44,938 nucleotides of DNA from Dehalococcoidia bacterium (GCA_003562475.1 PWUU01000120.1:1-44938); one strand, 5' to 3'; shown: positions 1 through 8,518, counted from the stretch's first letter. Made by a program: numbers and translations. The notes: generated from the letters alone by a model not told the origin.

Positions 1-104
1 AGGTTCGTCGAGGCCTCCGGTGTGTCCCCGGCCAGACGGGCGCCGCAATACTTACAGAACTCACTGGACTCATCCACTTCCTTGCCGCATTTGGAACAAT
101 ACAC
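1..104 (-). CDS. Zinc-ribbon protein, N-terminal fragment (cut by window edge)
   Basis: Only the first 34 codons lie in the window; the rest continues left of base 1. Translation begins at a GTG (102-104) with an AGGAGG ribosome binding site just upstream (110-115). The visible peptide holds two CxxC pairs, YCSKCGKEV and EFCKYCGARL, about 12 residues apart. This is the usual bacterial zinc-ribbon domain that binds one zinc through four cysteines. Such ribbons sit at the N-terminus of many membrane or hypothetical proteins, so the function of the full protein cannot be told. A consensus-like promoter lies at 155-183. Confidence 0.75.
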   Translation of the reverse strand, partial: MYCSKCGKEVDESSEFCKYCGARLAGDTPEASTN

Positions 105-154
105 GCTACTCCTCCTGTGTCTCGGGAAGGCCGGGACCCCGGGGTGCCTTCATA

Positions 155-183
155 ACTCTATTCGTGCGCAGTGCCTGTGTCAA
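155..183 (-). promoter_or_regulatory. Promoter of the zinc-ribbon gene
   Basis: Reading the minus strand, TTGACA (178-183), a 17-base spacer and TAGAGT (155-160) form a near-consensus sigma-70 promoter. It would start transcription near base 148, about 45 bases before the GTG start at 104. Confidence 0.55.
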
Positions 184-259
184 GATATGCGCACAAAGGG
201 CAAGGAGCGCAGCGTTGAGGGCGTCGAAGATGCTCAGCAGTCAGAGAGTGGAGCAAGAC

Positions 260-562
260 ATGGCAAAGCGGAAGACGAGAACAAAGATGGTGTACGGAGC
301 GGACGCGCACTACTGGCCGGAGCTAATGAAGCCGCTCCGGATAGCCGTCGCGTTGGCTGGCGTGGTGTCGGAGCGGTGACGGACGGCGAGAGAGAAGCTT
401 GAAGAGGTGGTGGAGGCGCGGGGCCTACACCGTTTGAAGACTCCGTTCGAGCAGGTCATGGCCGAGATGTCAGAACACAACGTGAATAAACGGAAGGAGA
501 ACCCAGGGGATCCAAGGACTTGTTGCGCACCGAACCCGAACTGGCAGGGCCAATATCAGTGA
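260..562 (+). pseudogene. Small broken or recoded reading frame, unknown family
   Basis: An ATG at 260 preceded by GGAG opens a frame that encodes 39 residues (MAKRKTRTKMVYGADAHYW...) and stops at a TGA at 377-379. The same frame then continues without a stop for another 60 codons to a TGA at 560-562. The second part contains blocks such as EKLEEVVEARG and DPRTCCAPNPNW, which look like real protein sequence. The two halves in one frame suggest a small gene of about 100 residues interrupted by one nonsense codon, or two remnants. I do not recognise the family. A chance open frame in GC-rich DNA is the main alternative. Confidence 0.3.
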
Positions 563-587
563 CCCGTTGCACGACATACCAAAGACA

Positions 588-610
588 AGGGGCGTTTCTT
601 CGACGCCCCT
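588..610 (-). terminator. Hairpin terminator downstream of dnaN
   Basis: An 8-bp stem (588-595 with 603-610, core GGGGCGT/ACGCCCC) closes a 7-base loop. On the minus strand it is followed by the moderately U-rich TTGTCTTT. It lies about 30 bases past the dnaN stop and fits a rho-independent terminator. Confidence 0.6.
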
Positions 611-641
611 CTTGCACTGGACCGTTAGTCTCGGAGGGTGT

Positions 642-1775
642 CTACCACTGTACGAACATCGGCATTATGACATGCACGTAGTTGTCCGTGCCGATAGGGC
701 GGACCACCCCGGGACTGGAAGGCGTGCTCACCTCAAGGGCAACCTGCGACTGTTTGATAACGCCAAGCACGTCAAGCAGATACTTCACGTTGAAAGCTAT
801 CTTCGCCTCTTTGCCGTCCACAAGCGCATCGAGGTCGCCGGTATTATCGCCGATCTCTTCGGCCTGTGCGGTAACCGTCACCTTGCCAGGCTTCATCTCG
901 CCACCAGGAGTAATCAACACCCTGACAATATTGCTCGCATCGCGTGCAAAAACAGAACCCATACGAGCCACACGGGTGAATTCGGCAACGTCAACAACCG
1001 CCCTGGTCTCATAGCTCTTTGGAATTACCTGAGAGTAGTTCGGGAATGTGCCCTGCACAAGCTGAGTGACTATCTCAGCATTGTCGAGGCGGAAGAGCGC
1101 CTGACTTCTCTGCTCATTAACCGTGACAAAAACCGGCTGATCCTGGTCTCCCAGCAGGCGATGAACCTCGTTCAGAGTCTTAGCCGGCACAATGACCGTG
1201 GCCTTTCCATCCACCGCCTTGGCCAGCGGCATCTTATACACCGCCAGCCTGAAGCCATCAGCGGCTGCCAGAGTTAGCCGCTCTCCTTCGAACTCCACGT
1301 TGATGCCCGTGAGAACGGGCCGCGATTCATCGGTGGCGGCGGCCATAGCAACGCGGGAGATACCATCGCGTAACCCGTCGGCTTCAACCTCAGCTGCGAT
1401 ACCCTCGGCCACATCAGGTACAGGTGGAAAATCCTCCGCATCGATGCCGTTCATGTGCGCCTGGAAACGACCGCAGGTGAACTGTACGGTCCGTCCTCCC
1501 GCTGGCATCTCGATATGGACGAGCTCATTTGGCAGTGAGCTTACGAACTCGCTGAAGACGCGCGCCGGAACGGTAATGCTGCCCTCCTCCTCAACTTTCG
1601 CACCAACCCAGCAGGTCGTGGCCATCTCGAGGTTGGTCGCCACGAGCTTGACCCGCGATTCTTCTGCGACGATCAGTATGTTCTGAGTCACCGGCAACGT
1701 CGATCTGACCGCTACCGAGCGTCCTACCGTACCCAGTCCGCGGCTCAGGTTTTCCTGCAGACACGCCACTCGCAT
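642..1775 (-). CDS. dnaN: DNA polymerase III beta subunit (sliding clamp)
   Basis: The 377-residue product is the ring-shaped processivity clamp that holds DNA polymerase III on DNA. Length and layout match DnaN, with three repeated clamp domains of about 120 residues. Family-typical segments include ATDESRPVLTGINVEF in the middle domain, LVQGTFPNYSQVIP, and the C-terminal VIMPMFVQW, close to the usual ending MPMR. The ATG at 1773-1775 has AGGAGG 7 bases upstream. Although it follows rdgB on the same strand, it has its own consensus-like promoter whose -35 lies inside the rdgB coding end. It is not next to dnaA here, so it is away from the usual origin-linked location. The identification is firm. 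Confidence 0.95.
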   Translation of the reverse strand: MRVACLQENLSRGLGTVGRSVAVRSTLPVTQNILIVAEESRVKLVATNLEMATTCWVGAKVEEEGSITVPARVFSEFVSSLPNELVHIEMPAGGRTVQFTCGRFQAHMNGIDAEDFPPVPDVAEGIAAEVEADGLRDGISRVAMAAATDESRPVLTGINVEFEGERLTLAAADGFRLAVYKMPLAKAVDGKATVIVPAKTLNEVHRLLGDQDQPVFVTVNEQRSQALFRLDNAEIVTQLVQGTFPNYSQVIPKSYETRAVVDVAEFTRVARMGSVFARDASNIVRVLITPGGEMKPGKVTVTAQAEEIGDNTGDLDALVDGKEAKIAFNVKYLLDVLGVIKQSQVALEVSTPSSPGVVRPIGTDNYVHVIMPMFVQW

Positions 1776-1804
1776 GCACCTACCTCCTCAAATGTGGGGG
1801 GCTA

Positions 1805-1833
1805 ATCATACTATCGAGACCTGCCCCCGTCAA
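1805..1833 (-). promoter_or_regulatory. dnaN promoter overlapping the end of rdgB
   Basis: On the minus strand TTGACG (1828-1833), a 17-base spacer and TATGAT (1805-1810) form a strong sigma-70 promoter. The -35 and the spacer lie within the last codons and stop of rdgB. The start point would be near 1798, about 20 bases before the dnaN ATG. Confidence 0.6.
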
Positions 1834-2431
1834 TGAACTGCTTCAGTACCTCGCGGGCTACCGCACCGGCCTTCCCGCGGTGGCTGAGGCGATTCTTGAC
1901 CTCGGGCGGCAATTCGGCCATGGTGAGTCCCAACTCCGGGAGAAGGAATACGGGATCATAGCCAAAGCCCCTGTCACCCCGTGGTTCCGACGCAATGCAT
2001 CCGGCGCATTCTCCACGACAACAGGTCACGTCTCCTTCAGGAGTGGCAATGGCGATGACACAGACGAATCGGGCTCCACGACGCTCAGGAGGAACTCCAT
2101 CGAGCTTCTTCAGTAGATACGAGATCCGCTGCGCATCAGTCGCATGCTCTCCTGCGTAGCGCGCAGAGTGCACCCCCGGCTCTCCGCCAAGCGCCTCCAC
2201 CTCCAGCCCGGAATCATCCGCCAGCGTCACCAATCCCAACCGGGCAGCACAGGTGACCGCCTTGAAGCGCGCGTTCTCCTCGTATGTGCTGCCGCTCTCG
2301 TCCAGGTCGCCAGAAATGCCAACGTCCTCAATGGAGACGAGATCGCAATCCACCCCTTCCAACAGAGCACGATACTCGGAGACTTTCCCCCGGTTCGCAC
2401 TCGCGATCAGCAGTTTCAGTCTAGTCCCCAA
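1811..2431 (-). CDS. rdgB: XTP/dITP diphosphatase (RdgB/HAM1 family)
   Basis: This 206-residue house-cleaning enzyme hydrolyses non-canonical purine nucleotides (XTP, dITP, ITP) to the monophosphates and pyrophosphate. Diagnostic motifs are SANRGK (11-16, usually T/S-x-N-x-G-K), ADDSGLEV (71-78), GVHSARYAG (86-94) and GFGYDPVF. Length matches the family. The reading frame opens with a TTG codon that overlaps the 3' end of the upstream fbp gene by 11 bases and has no clear ribosome binding site, so translation is probably coupled to fbp. The start could lie a few codons downstream, because homologues usually begin at the KLLIAS strand. Confidence 0.93.
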   Translation of the reverse strand: MGTRLKLLIASANRGKVSEYRALLEGVDCDLVSIEDVGISGDLDESGSTYEENARFKAVTCAARLGLVTLADDSGLEVEALGGEPGVHSARYAGEHATDAQRISYLLKKLDGVPPERRGARFVCVIAIATPEGDVTCCRGECAGCIASEPRGDRGFGYDPVFLLPELGLTMAELPPEVKNRLSHRGKAGAVAREVLKQFIDGGRSR

Positions 2432-3524
2432 CTATCGGTTCGAACCTCGACTCCATTCTCTTGCTTACCTCGGGCATAGTAGTGTACTCCATCTCGTCCA
2501 GCGGCAGCCTGTGCGGCTCGAACGGCCCCATGCTACGCAGGATATCCGCCACCTGCAGCGCCCTTTCCCTGGCGGGATCAAACGCCACATCGTCGAACAT
2601 ATCCAGCGGGCCGATGAGCATACCCTCAGCCAGCTGGAAGCCGGCGGCGATGCAGCGCGGAGGGCCGTCGAAGCGGGTGCATTTCGCCGAACTGAAGCCG
2701 ACAGGCAGCAGCGGCCCGTTGTGCGAGCCACGCATCCAACCCTCGACGATGTTGACATTGGAGAATGCCTCCAGCACCTCTCCTACCGCAGGATAAGACC
2801 CCTGGCACCGCACAATGAGCACCGGATCGTCCTTTCCCACGTATCGTCCGGCAAGCATACTGAGCTTCTGGGTCGATGCGGACGCGTCTATGTATCCCGT
2901 ATCGCGGTGATACACGTTCTTGACGGCGTAGCGTCCTGAAGAGCCGAGGTAGATAAGCATATCGTATGTTTCTTCGGGGGCATTGAGGACGATCTTCTTC
3001 CCCTCCAACACATCGTGTACTTCGAAGCTGAATCCGCCATGAAGACTTGGCGCGATAACAAGTCCCGGTGTATTGAATGGGTCAGCGAACATTCGATAGA
3101 GGGGCAGGTTCCACGCGCCCGAGGCCGTCTTGTCCGCCATAAAGACAATCACGCTCTCGGCTGTTCGCTCAGAGACTGTCATCTCGGCAAGCCCGGGGCC
3201 CAAACCCTTCACATTGCCCGAGAACCCCTCACTGAGCAGGTCCTGACCGGCGCCATGCAGCTTCAACCGCTTCGCTACCGCCGTACATGAGCTGAACACG
3301 TCCCATGCAAGTCCATGAATCACCTCGCTGTTGTCCCCGTGCGGGTGAGTCATGATGAGTTGCAGGTCGTCGCCGCAATTCAGTGCCCGGTAGTCCAGCA
3401 CGGTTCCCTCGTCTTTCGCCTCCGCCATCAACTCATTTGCCTTCTCAAGTGTCTCCGGATGAGTGACCGAATGGCCGACCCAACCGCCTATGTCTGCCTT
3501 GATTGCACTGAGTGTGACGTCCAT
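2421..3524 (-). CDS. fbp: Fructose-1,6-bisphosphate aldolase/phosphatase (class V, archaeal type)
   Basis: The product (367 residues) belongs to the class V FBPase family, bifunctional enzymes that make fructose bisphosphate from triose phosphates and then dephosphorylate it, committing carbon to gluconeogenesis. Family-typical segments are the start VTLSAIKADIGGWVGH, GDDLQLIMTHPHG (51-63) and the late IAAGFQLAEGM. The open frame extends to a GTG at 3530, but AAGGAGG directly abuts that codon. The ATG at 3522-3524 has proper 5-base spacing and gives the usual N-terminus. The enzyme is common in archaea and deep-branching bacteria and supports an autotrophic or gluconeogenic lifestyle. It overlaps rdgB by 11 bases. 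Confidence 0.93.
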   Translation of the reverse strand: MDVTLSAIKADIGGWVGHSVTHPETLEKANELMAEAKDEGTVLDYRALNCGDDLQLIMTHPHGDNSEVIHGLAWDVFSSCTAVAKRLKLHGAGQDLLSEGFSGNVKGLGPGLAEMTVSERTAESVIVFMADKTASGAWNLPLYRMFADPFNTPGLVIAPSLHGGFSFEVHDVLEGKKIVLNAPEETYDMLIYLGSSGRYAVKNVYHRDTGYIDASASTQKLSMLAGRYVGKDDPVLIVRCQGSYPAVGEVLEAFSNVNIVEGWMRGSHNGPLLPVGFSSAKCTRFDGPPRCIAAGFQLAEGMLIGPLDMFDDVAFDPARERALQVADILRSMGPFEPHRLPLDEMEYTTMPEVSKRMESRFEPIVGD

Positions 3525-3671
3525 ACGCACCTCCTTATCCCGTACGCAGCAACAGCTGTCTCCCAGGGGTGGCCGTGAACGCGTGAATGGTGCAGGAGCA
3601 CCCTCAGCAAGTCTACCAATGCACCTTACAGAGGGTCAATAGGAAGGAAGCGGGGCCTGGGATGTGCACAA

Positions 3672-5072
3672 TCAGGCTCGCCTCGCTATCTCACGTGCGG
3701 CTATCACGCCCGACACCGACGCCTGCACCAGTCCCCTGCTTACTCCTGCGCCATCTCCAATGGCAAACAGGTTCTCAATGCCAGTCTCCAGGCAGCGACT
3801 CAGGTCCAGTTGGCCCGAGTAGAACTTCACCTCGACGCCGTAAAGCAACGTGTGGGGTGAAGCAATCCCCGGGGCGAGGCGATCCAGTACCTTCAGCATC
3901 TCCACAATATCCGTTAGATATCGGTAGGGGAGAACAAAGCTGAGGTCTCCGGGAGTCGCTGCGGCCAGCGACGGCCGCACAAGACTGCGACTGATTCGTG
4001 CCTCGGTAGAACGACGTCCTTCAAGGAGGTCGCCCAGTCTCTGTACCAGCACCCCACCACTCACCAGATTGGCCAGCCTCGCCAGGTACTTGCCATAGGC
4101 AATTGGCTCGTGAAATGGTTCCGTGAAGGAAGTGGAGACGAGCACCGCGAAATTGGTGTTTCGGGTAAACCGTTCAGCATAGCCAACGCCATTGACAGTC
4201 ACCACCGGATCATCACCACCGGTCGCTTCCATCACCACATCACCATTCGGACACATGCAGAACGTTCGCACACGGTCGTCGAACGTCGACGAGTAATACT
4301 CGAGCTTGGCCTCATACAGAACGCGGCAAAGCTCCTCGGTCACCGGCGCCGGCACCTCTACCCGCACCCCTACGTCCACCGGGTTTGCTGCCACTTTCAG
4401 ACCGTGGCGTTGTGCCAGACAGGTAAGCCATTCAGCACCCTCACGTCCCGGTGCACAGATAACGAAGCGACATGATATAAGCCGACCGGAGCCAGTACGT
4501 ACTCCGGTGACACGGCCGCCTTCGCAATCGACACCTGTCACATTCTCATGGACACTTATGTCAATTCGCGTGCGCAGGTGAGTACGCATTGACTCAAGGA
4601 CACTCCGACAGTATTCACAGCCCAGATGACGCAACCTGACAGGCACGAGCCGGAGCCCCGCAAGCATCGCCCGATTCACAAGCGGGTCAACGGCCGGACC
4701 AACACCGAACAGGCGGTCGGGTGCGCCGAAGCGCACGTATACAGAGTCGACATACTCGATGAGATCCCTCAAGGAATCCACATCGACCAGCGTGCTCAGC
4801 ACCCCACCCACATCTGGCGTGAGGGTCAGCTTGCCATCGCTGTACGCACCGGCGCCACCGAACCCACTGACCATGCTGCATGGACGGCAGGACAGACACT
4901 TCTCGGCAGATCCTGCAATCGGGCAGGACCGGTCTTCGAGGTCGCGACCTTTCTCCAGCATCAACACGCGAAGCCCTGAGTCGGCCAGCTCGAGAGCAGC
5001 AAATATACCTGCAGGACCGGCACCAACGATGACAACATCGTAGTGCTGTCTCTCCTCCTGTCTATCTCCCAC
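3672..5072 (-). CDS. FAD-dependent dehydrogenase (COG2509-like)
   Basis: A 466-residue flavoprotein of unknown substrate. Near the N-terminus it has a dinucleotide-binding fold, VVIVGAGPAGIFAALELA, ending in an acidic LEKG strand. Next comes a cysteine-rich stretch, CLSCRPCSMVSGFGGAGAYS, typical of the COG2509 FAD-dehydrogenase family. The C-terminus carries the second FAD segment, NLFAIGDGAGVSRGLVQA. The open frame reaches back to 5210, but the GTG at 5070-5072 is the better start. It has GAGGAAG upstream, and a promoter with the sequence TTGACC-N17-TACAAT (5094-5122) would otherwise lie inside the gene. It is transcribed divergently from rsmA. The family is sure, the reaction unknown. Confidence 0.85.
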   Translation of the reverse strand: MGDRQEERQHYDVVIVGAGPAGIFAALELADSGLRVLMLEKGRDLEDRSCPIAGSAEKCLSCRPCSMVSGFGGAGAYSDGKLTLTPDVGGVLSTLVDVDSLRDLIEYVDSVYVRFGAPDRLFGVGPAVDPLVNRAMLAGLRLVPVRLRHLGCEYCRSVLESMRTHLRTRIDISVHENVTGVDCEGGRVTGVRTGSGRLISCRFVICAPGREGAEWLTCLAQRHGLKVAANPVDVGVRVEVPAPVTEELCRVLYEAKLEYYSSTFDDRVRTFCMCPNGDVVMEATGGDDPVVTVNGVGYAERFTRNTNFAVLVSTSFTEPFHEPIAYGKYLARLANLVSGGVLVQRLGDLLEGRRSTEARISRSLVRPSLAAATPGDLSFVLPYRYLTDIVEMLKVLDRLAPGIASPHTLLYGVEVKFYSGQLDLSRCLETGIENLFAIGDGAGVSRGLVQASVSGVIAAREIARRA

Positions 5073-5093
5073 GGTTGCTTCCTCGACCCAAGC

Positions 5094-5122
5094 ATTGTAT
5101 GAGGCGGACACCGACGGGTCAA
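5094..5122 (-). promoter_or_regulatory. Promoter of the FAD-dependent dehydrogenase gene
   Basis: Minus-strand TTGACC (5117-5122), 17-base spacer, TACAAT (5094-5099). The predicted start near 5087 gives a leader of about 15 bases to the GTG at 5072, which supports the shorter start. Confidence 0.6.
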
Positions 5123-5231
5123 TCGCATGTCTGCCTGCAACCAGCCTGAGGCGACGCGTGCGGCTCACCCGTACAGTATCGTGGGAAGCAGATATCCCAC
5201 CTTTCAGCATGAAGTGCTAGCATACACTCGA

Positions 5232-6122
5232 ATGACATCGAATTCGCCCGGACAGTCAACGATCTCGCAGTTGAAAGGTGTACTGCGCCAGCATCACATG
5301 CGAGCCAACAAGCGCATGGGACAGCATTTCCTGGTGGATCGTGGCATCCTCAAGGCAATTGCCGCAGCAGCGAAACTGGGCAGTGACGATGTGGTCATTG
5401 AGGTTGGCCCCGGCACAGGCCTGCTGACGACCGAACTGCAGTCGTGTGCCGGAGCGGTCATCGCGGTGGAGTTGGACAGGCAGATGGTGACGCTGCTGAG
5501 ACAATCCTTCAAGAATGTCGACAACGTTCAGGTAGTCGAGGGTGACATCCTGAGACTTCCCCCTGCAGAGCTGCTCCGCCACCACAGCACACGCGGTGCG
5601 GTTCAGTACAAAGTGGTGGCCAACCTGCCCTACTACATCACATCGCCAGTCCTGCGCCATTTCCTGCACGGGCACTTGCGACCGGACCTGATGGTCGTAA
5701 TGGTGCAGGAAGAGGTGGGTCGCGCAATCACGGCACAGCCGGGCGACATGAGTCTCCTCAGCGTCAGTGTACAGGCTTTAGCGCGCCCGTCGGTCATCAG
5801 GAGGGTGTCCGCCCGCTCGTTCCACCCACCCCCCAAGGTCGACTCACTCGTACTGCGAATCGAATCACTCGAGTCTCCACCTGTTCCTTCGGAACAGGTT
5901 CCCGGTTTCCTCGATTTCGTCGGCGCCGGTTTTCACTCGCCCCGAAAACAGCTGCGCAACTCATTTCACCACGGACTGCCAATCTCCCGGCAACAGATCA
6001 CAGAGCTACTCTCACAAGGACACATTGATCCCACACGGAGGCCCGAGACACTCACCGTTGACGAGTGGGTACGACTGTGGGGGATCTATCAGGCGATACA
6101 GCGCAAGGTGTCGCCATGCTGA
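5232..6122 (+). CDS. rsmA: 16S rRNA (adenine1518/1519-N6)-dimethyltransferase
   Basis: The 296-residue product (KsgA) dimethylates two adjacent adenines in the terminal helix of 16S rRNA using S-adenosylmethionine, a late check in 30S subunit assembly. Motifs are NKRMGQHFLVD at the start of the methyltransferase domain, the SAM-binding IEVGPGTG (56-63), the acidic strand AVELD, and the catalytic NLPYY (131-135). The ATG at 5232 is chosen because it retains the expected N-terminal helix (ISQLKGVLRQH). The open frame reaches back to 5127 but that part overlaps the divergent promoter. No strong ribosome binding site is visible. The end overlaps ispE by 7 bases, so the two are one operon. Confidence 0.93.
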   Translation: MTSNSPGQSTISQLKGVLRQHHMRANKRMGQHFLVDRGILKAIAAAAKLGSDDVVIEVGPGTGLLTTELQSCAGAVIAVELDRQMVTLLRQSFKNVDNVQVVEGDILRLPPAELLRHHSTRGAVQYKVVANLPYYITSPVLRHFLHGHLRPDLMVVMVQEEVGRAITAQPGDMSLLSVSVQALARPSVIRRVSARSFHPPPKVDSLVLRIESLESPPVPSEQVPGFLDFVGAGFHSPRKQLRNSFHHGLPISRQQITELLSQGHIDPTRRPETLTVDEWVRLWGIYQAIQRKVSPC

Positions 6123-6970
6123 CCGTGCACGCTCCGGCCAAGCTGAATCTTGTGCTCGAGGTACTGGGCCGAGGCTGCGACTACCACCGGATCTGCAGCA
6201 TCGCCCAGACAATCGATCTCTACGACATACTGACTTTTGAACCCGCACCCGAGATTATCTTCACCACAAGCGAATCGGCAATTTCCGAGAACAACCTCGT
6301 GCCCCGCACGGCGCATCTGCTGCGCGAACGCTTCAGCATCGTGGACGGCGCCCGCATCCACCTCGAGAAGCGTATCCCCTGGGCAGCCGGTTTGGGGGGT
6401 GGCAGCTCAGACGCCGCCGCAACGCTCCAAGCGCTCAACCAGATGTGGAGCGCGGGGCTCTCCCTTGAGCAACTCCTCGCACTGGGCGCAGAGATGGGCT
6501 CGGACGTACCGCTGTTCCTGCTTGGCGGTACGGTGCTCGTCGAGGGTGAGGGTGAGCAAGTAGGAGCACTCGACACGCATCCAGAGCTACACACCGTCAT
6601 CATGACACCATGTTCCACCGGTTTCTCCAGCAAGACCGCACGGCTCTACAGTCTGCTCCGCCCGGAGATGTTCACAATGGGCCAGTTCGTCCGCGCGGCC
6701 ACGTTCGCGCTCGAGCACAGGAGACGAATCCCGGAGGACCTCCTGTTTAACGTATTCGAGAAGGTGGCGGGCGGGGTATTCGAGTCGTTGGCCGGGGACT
6801 ACAGAGCCCTGCAGGAGGCCACCGGTGTACGAGCGCATCTTGCCGGATCCGGTCCAAGCGTGTACGCGCTGCTCGACACGGAGGACGCTGCCCACCAGGC
6901 TGCCATGCGACTGCGCCGCACCGGTAGAAGGGTGTTCACAGCCCGTACTACCGGGCCCACGGCAGTCTGA
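6116..6970 (+). CDS. ispE: 4-diphosphocytidyl-2-C-methyl-D-erythritol kinase
   Basis: IspE is the GHMP-family kinase of the non-mevalonate (MEP) isoprenoid pathway and phosphorylates the 2-hydroxyl of CDP-methylerythritol with ATP. The 284-residue product begins MLTVHAPAKLNLVLEV as expected. It has the ATP-binding PWAAGLGGGSSDAAA (89-103), then GSDVPLFLLGG with the catalytic aspartate, and late HLAGSGPSVYAL. The usual GRRxDGYHE substrate motif is slightly altered to GRGCDYHRI. AAGGTG precedes the ATG, which lies within the last codons of rsmA, so translation is likely coupled. The rsmA-ispE pairing is common in bacteria. Confidence 0.93.
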   Translation: MLTVHAPAKLNLVLEVLGRGCDYHRICSIAQTIDLYDILTFEPAPEIIFTTSESAISENNLVPRTAHLLRERFSIVDGARIHLEKRIPWAAGLGGGSSDAAATLQALNQMWSAGLSLEQLLALGAEMGSDVPLFLLGGTVLVEGEGEQVGALDTHPELHTVIMTPCSTGFSSKTARLYSLLRPEMFTMGQFVRAATFALEHRRRIPEDLLFNVFEKVAGGVFESLAGDYRALQEATGVRAHLAGSGPSVYALLDTEDAAHQAAMRLRRTGRRVFTARTTGPTAV

Positions 6971-7080
6971 GGTGTCGCATCGCCAGGAAATACCGCGCTC
7001 GACATGGATCCAGAAGAATTTCGTGTCGTCACATCGTGTTGCGGATCCAACCGCGTGCAGGGCCAGGCAGCTGTTGGACG

Positions 7081-8349
7081 TCATTCAAGCGGCCAGGACA
7101 CCGGATTGACAAGGCGCCGCACGAGTGCGACCTCATCCTCTCTCGAGGCAACCTCTCCATTGAGACACGCAGAACGAAGAGACGACAGGATACGACCCAT
7201 CAGGGGACCCTCTGGAACTCCAAGTGCCTGAAGATCCTTGCCGGTCAGCGAGGGGCGGACATGACGAAGTCGACGAACGAAGTGAGATATATGCCCTCGC
7301 GCAGTCGGGCGTACAAACATGAGCTCAGCCGCCTGCAGTGCAGCATGGCTGCGGCGATGCAGCAAATCGAACACCTCGCTCGGGGCGAGCCCGGGATCAT
7401 CGAGTCGTGCTTCCAGCAGTGCAAGTTCGCACGAATCGGCAAGTGCTTCCCTGGCGCCCCGTGCCAGGTTGAGGCGCTCACCAAGCGTTTCCACATCGTC
7501 AGCTGATACGCCCCACGCGAGCAAACACCAATACACGTTGTGCAGCTCAGTGGGCGAACGAGCGCTTCTTCTTGCGCTGGCAAGCGCCCAGCTCTTCTGC
7601 GAGTGAAACAGCAGCGTCGGGTGGATGACACCAAGGACTCCAAGCACATCAAGCCGCCTTAACGTCTGTTCTGGCTCCTCTTCCTCGAACGTACGTTCGA
7701 ACTCGTGTCGCACACGGTCGGCACTGATGCAGTTCATATATCTCAGATCACGCTCCAGCAACTCAAGCGTTCGCTTCTCAAAGACAAAACCAAAGCGCTG
7801 CTCGTAACGCACGCCGCGAAGTATCCGGGTAGCATCATCGATGAAGCTGGACTCATGAAGTACGCGCAAGAAACCATGGTCAAGATCGGATCGGCCTCCG
7901 TGGAGATCGAGAAGCTCGCCACGGCACCGGCCATCGAGCGTCAGCGCCATCGCATTCACAGTGAAGTCCCGTCGTACAAGGTCCTGTTCTATTGTTCCCG
8001 GATACACCGTCGGCAACGCTCCCGGCCGCTCATACGACTCTGCCCGCGCGGTGGCAAGATCGATCCGGGACACGTCCATCTGTATCGTTGCTGTACCAAA
8101 CGCCGAATGGACTACAGGGGTAGACTGATCAGGGGTTGTAGCTGCACACGCCACGGCAGGCGCATCGCCTTCAACGACCACATCCAGATCACAGCTTGGC
8201 CGGCCCAGCAGAAGGTCGCGCACCGGCCCTCCCACGAGATAGGCATGATAGCCAAGGCAGGTGGCACACGCCCCTATGCGGACAAGCAGTTCCCGCGTCT
8301 CGGGAGAGAGCCACCTGTCCAGTTCCGCCGAGAGATTCATGCGCATCAC
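7081..8349 (-). CDS. cca: tRNA nucleotidyltransferase / poly(A) polymerase family (CCA-adding)
   Basis: A class II nucleotidyltransferase of 422 residues that adds or repairs the 3' CCA of tRNA. The head domain shows YLVGGPVRDLLLGR (38-51), the two metal-binding aspartates in DLDVVV (54-59) and RRDFTVNAMAL (126-136). RILRGVRYEQRFGF is the RNA-binding and specificity region. The C-terminal half is helical and weakly conserved. There is no HD domain signature. Three start codons (GTG 8349, ATG 8346, ATG 8340) are possible and none has a clear ribosome binding site. An extended -10 promoter lies only 20 bases upstream, so the leader is very short. It converges with ispE across a 110-base gap. 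Confidence 0.9.
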   Translation of the reverse strand: MMRMNLSAELDRWLSPETRELLVRIGACATCLGYHAYLVGGPVRDLLLGRPSCDLDVVVEGDAPAVACAATTPDQSTPVVHSAFGTATIQMDVSRIDLATARAESYERPGALPTVYPGTIEQDLVRRDFTVNAMALTLDGRCRGELLDLHGGRSDLDHGFLRVLHESSFIDDATRILRGVRYEQRFGFVFEKRTLELLERDLRYMNCISADRVRHEFERTFEEEEPEQTLRRLDVLGVLGVIHPTLLFHSQKSWALASARRSARSPTELHNVYWCLLAWGVSADDVETLGERLNLARGAREALADSCELALLEARLDDPGLAPSEVFDLLHRRSHAALQAAELMFVRPTARGHISHFVRRLRHVRPSLTGKDLQALGVPEGPLMGRILSSLRSACLNGEVASREDEVALVRRLVNPVSWPLE

Positions 8350-8367
8350 CCATCGCCGTTAGGGCCG

Positions 8368-8394
8368 ATTATAGCACCGCTGTACGTGTACACG
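8368..8394 (-). promoter_or_regulatory. Extended -10 promoter of cca with overlapping palindrome
   Basis: The minus strand reads TGCTATAAT (8368-8376), a perfect -10 with the extended TGn element. No good -35 is present. In its place is the perfect 10-bp palindrome CGTGTACACG (8385-8394), a possible operator. The start point would be near 8361, giving a leader of 12-21 bases. Confidence 0.45.
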
Positions 8395-8489
8395 CGGTCA
8401 CCACCACGGCTCTTAGCTGCGCTTCTTACCGATAGCGGCATTACCGTTCACTTCTTCTTCGCGACAGATATCCGCGAGCGTGTGGTCTA

Positions 8490-8518
8490 TTGCAAAGCGC
8501 ACCGGAAATCGCTAACAT
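8490..8518 (+). promoter_or_regulatory. Putative promoter of the GlcD-type oxidase gene
   Basis: TTGCAA (8490-8495), a 17-base spacer and TAACAT (8513-8518) on the plus strand. This would give a leader of about 170 bases before the ATG at 8698. The rest of the 348-base divergent gap (8350-8697) shows no other feature. Confidence 0.35.

Noticed and set aside
567-1686. Long open frames on the plus strand across dnaN
   Set aside because: They are antisense shadows of dnaN; they lack ribosome binding sites and recognisable domains.
5127-5231. N-terminal extension of rsmA and of the divergent FAD gene
   Set aside because: The region contains a consensus-like promoter (5094-5122), and neither extension matches its family, so shorter starts were chosen.
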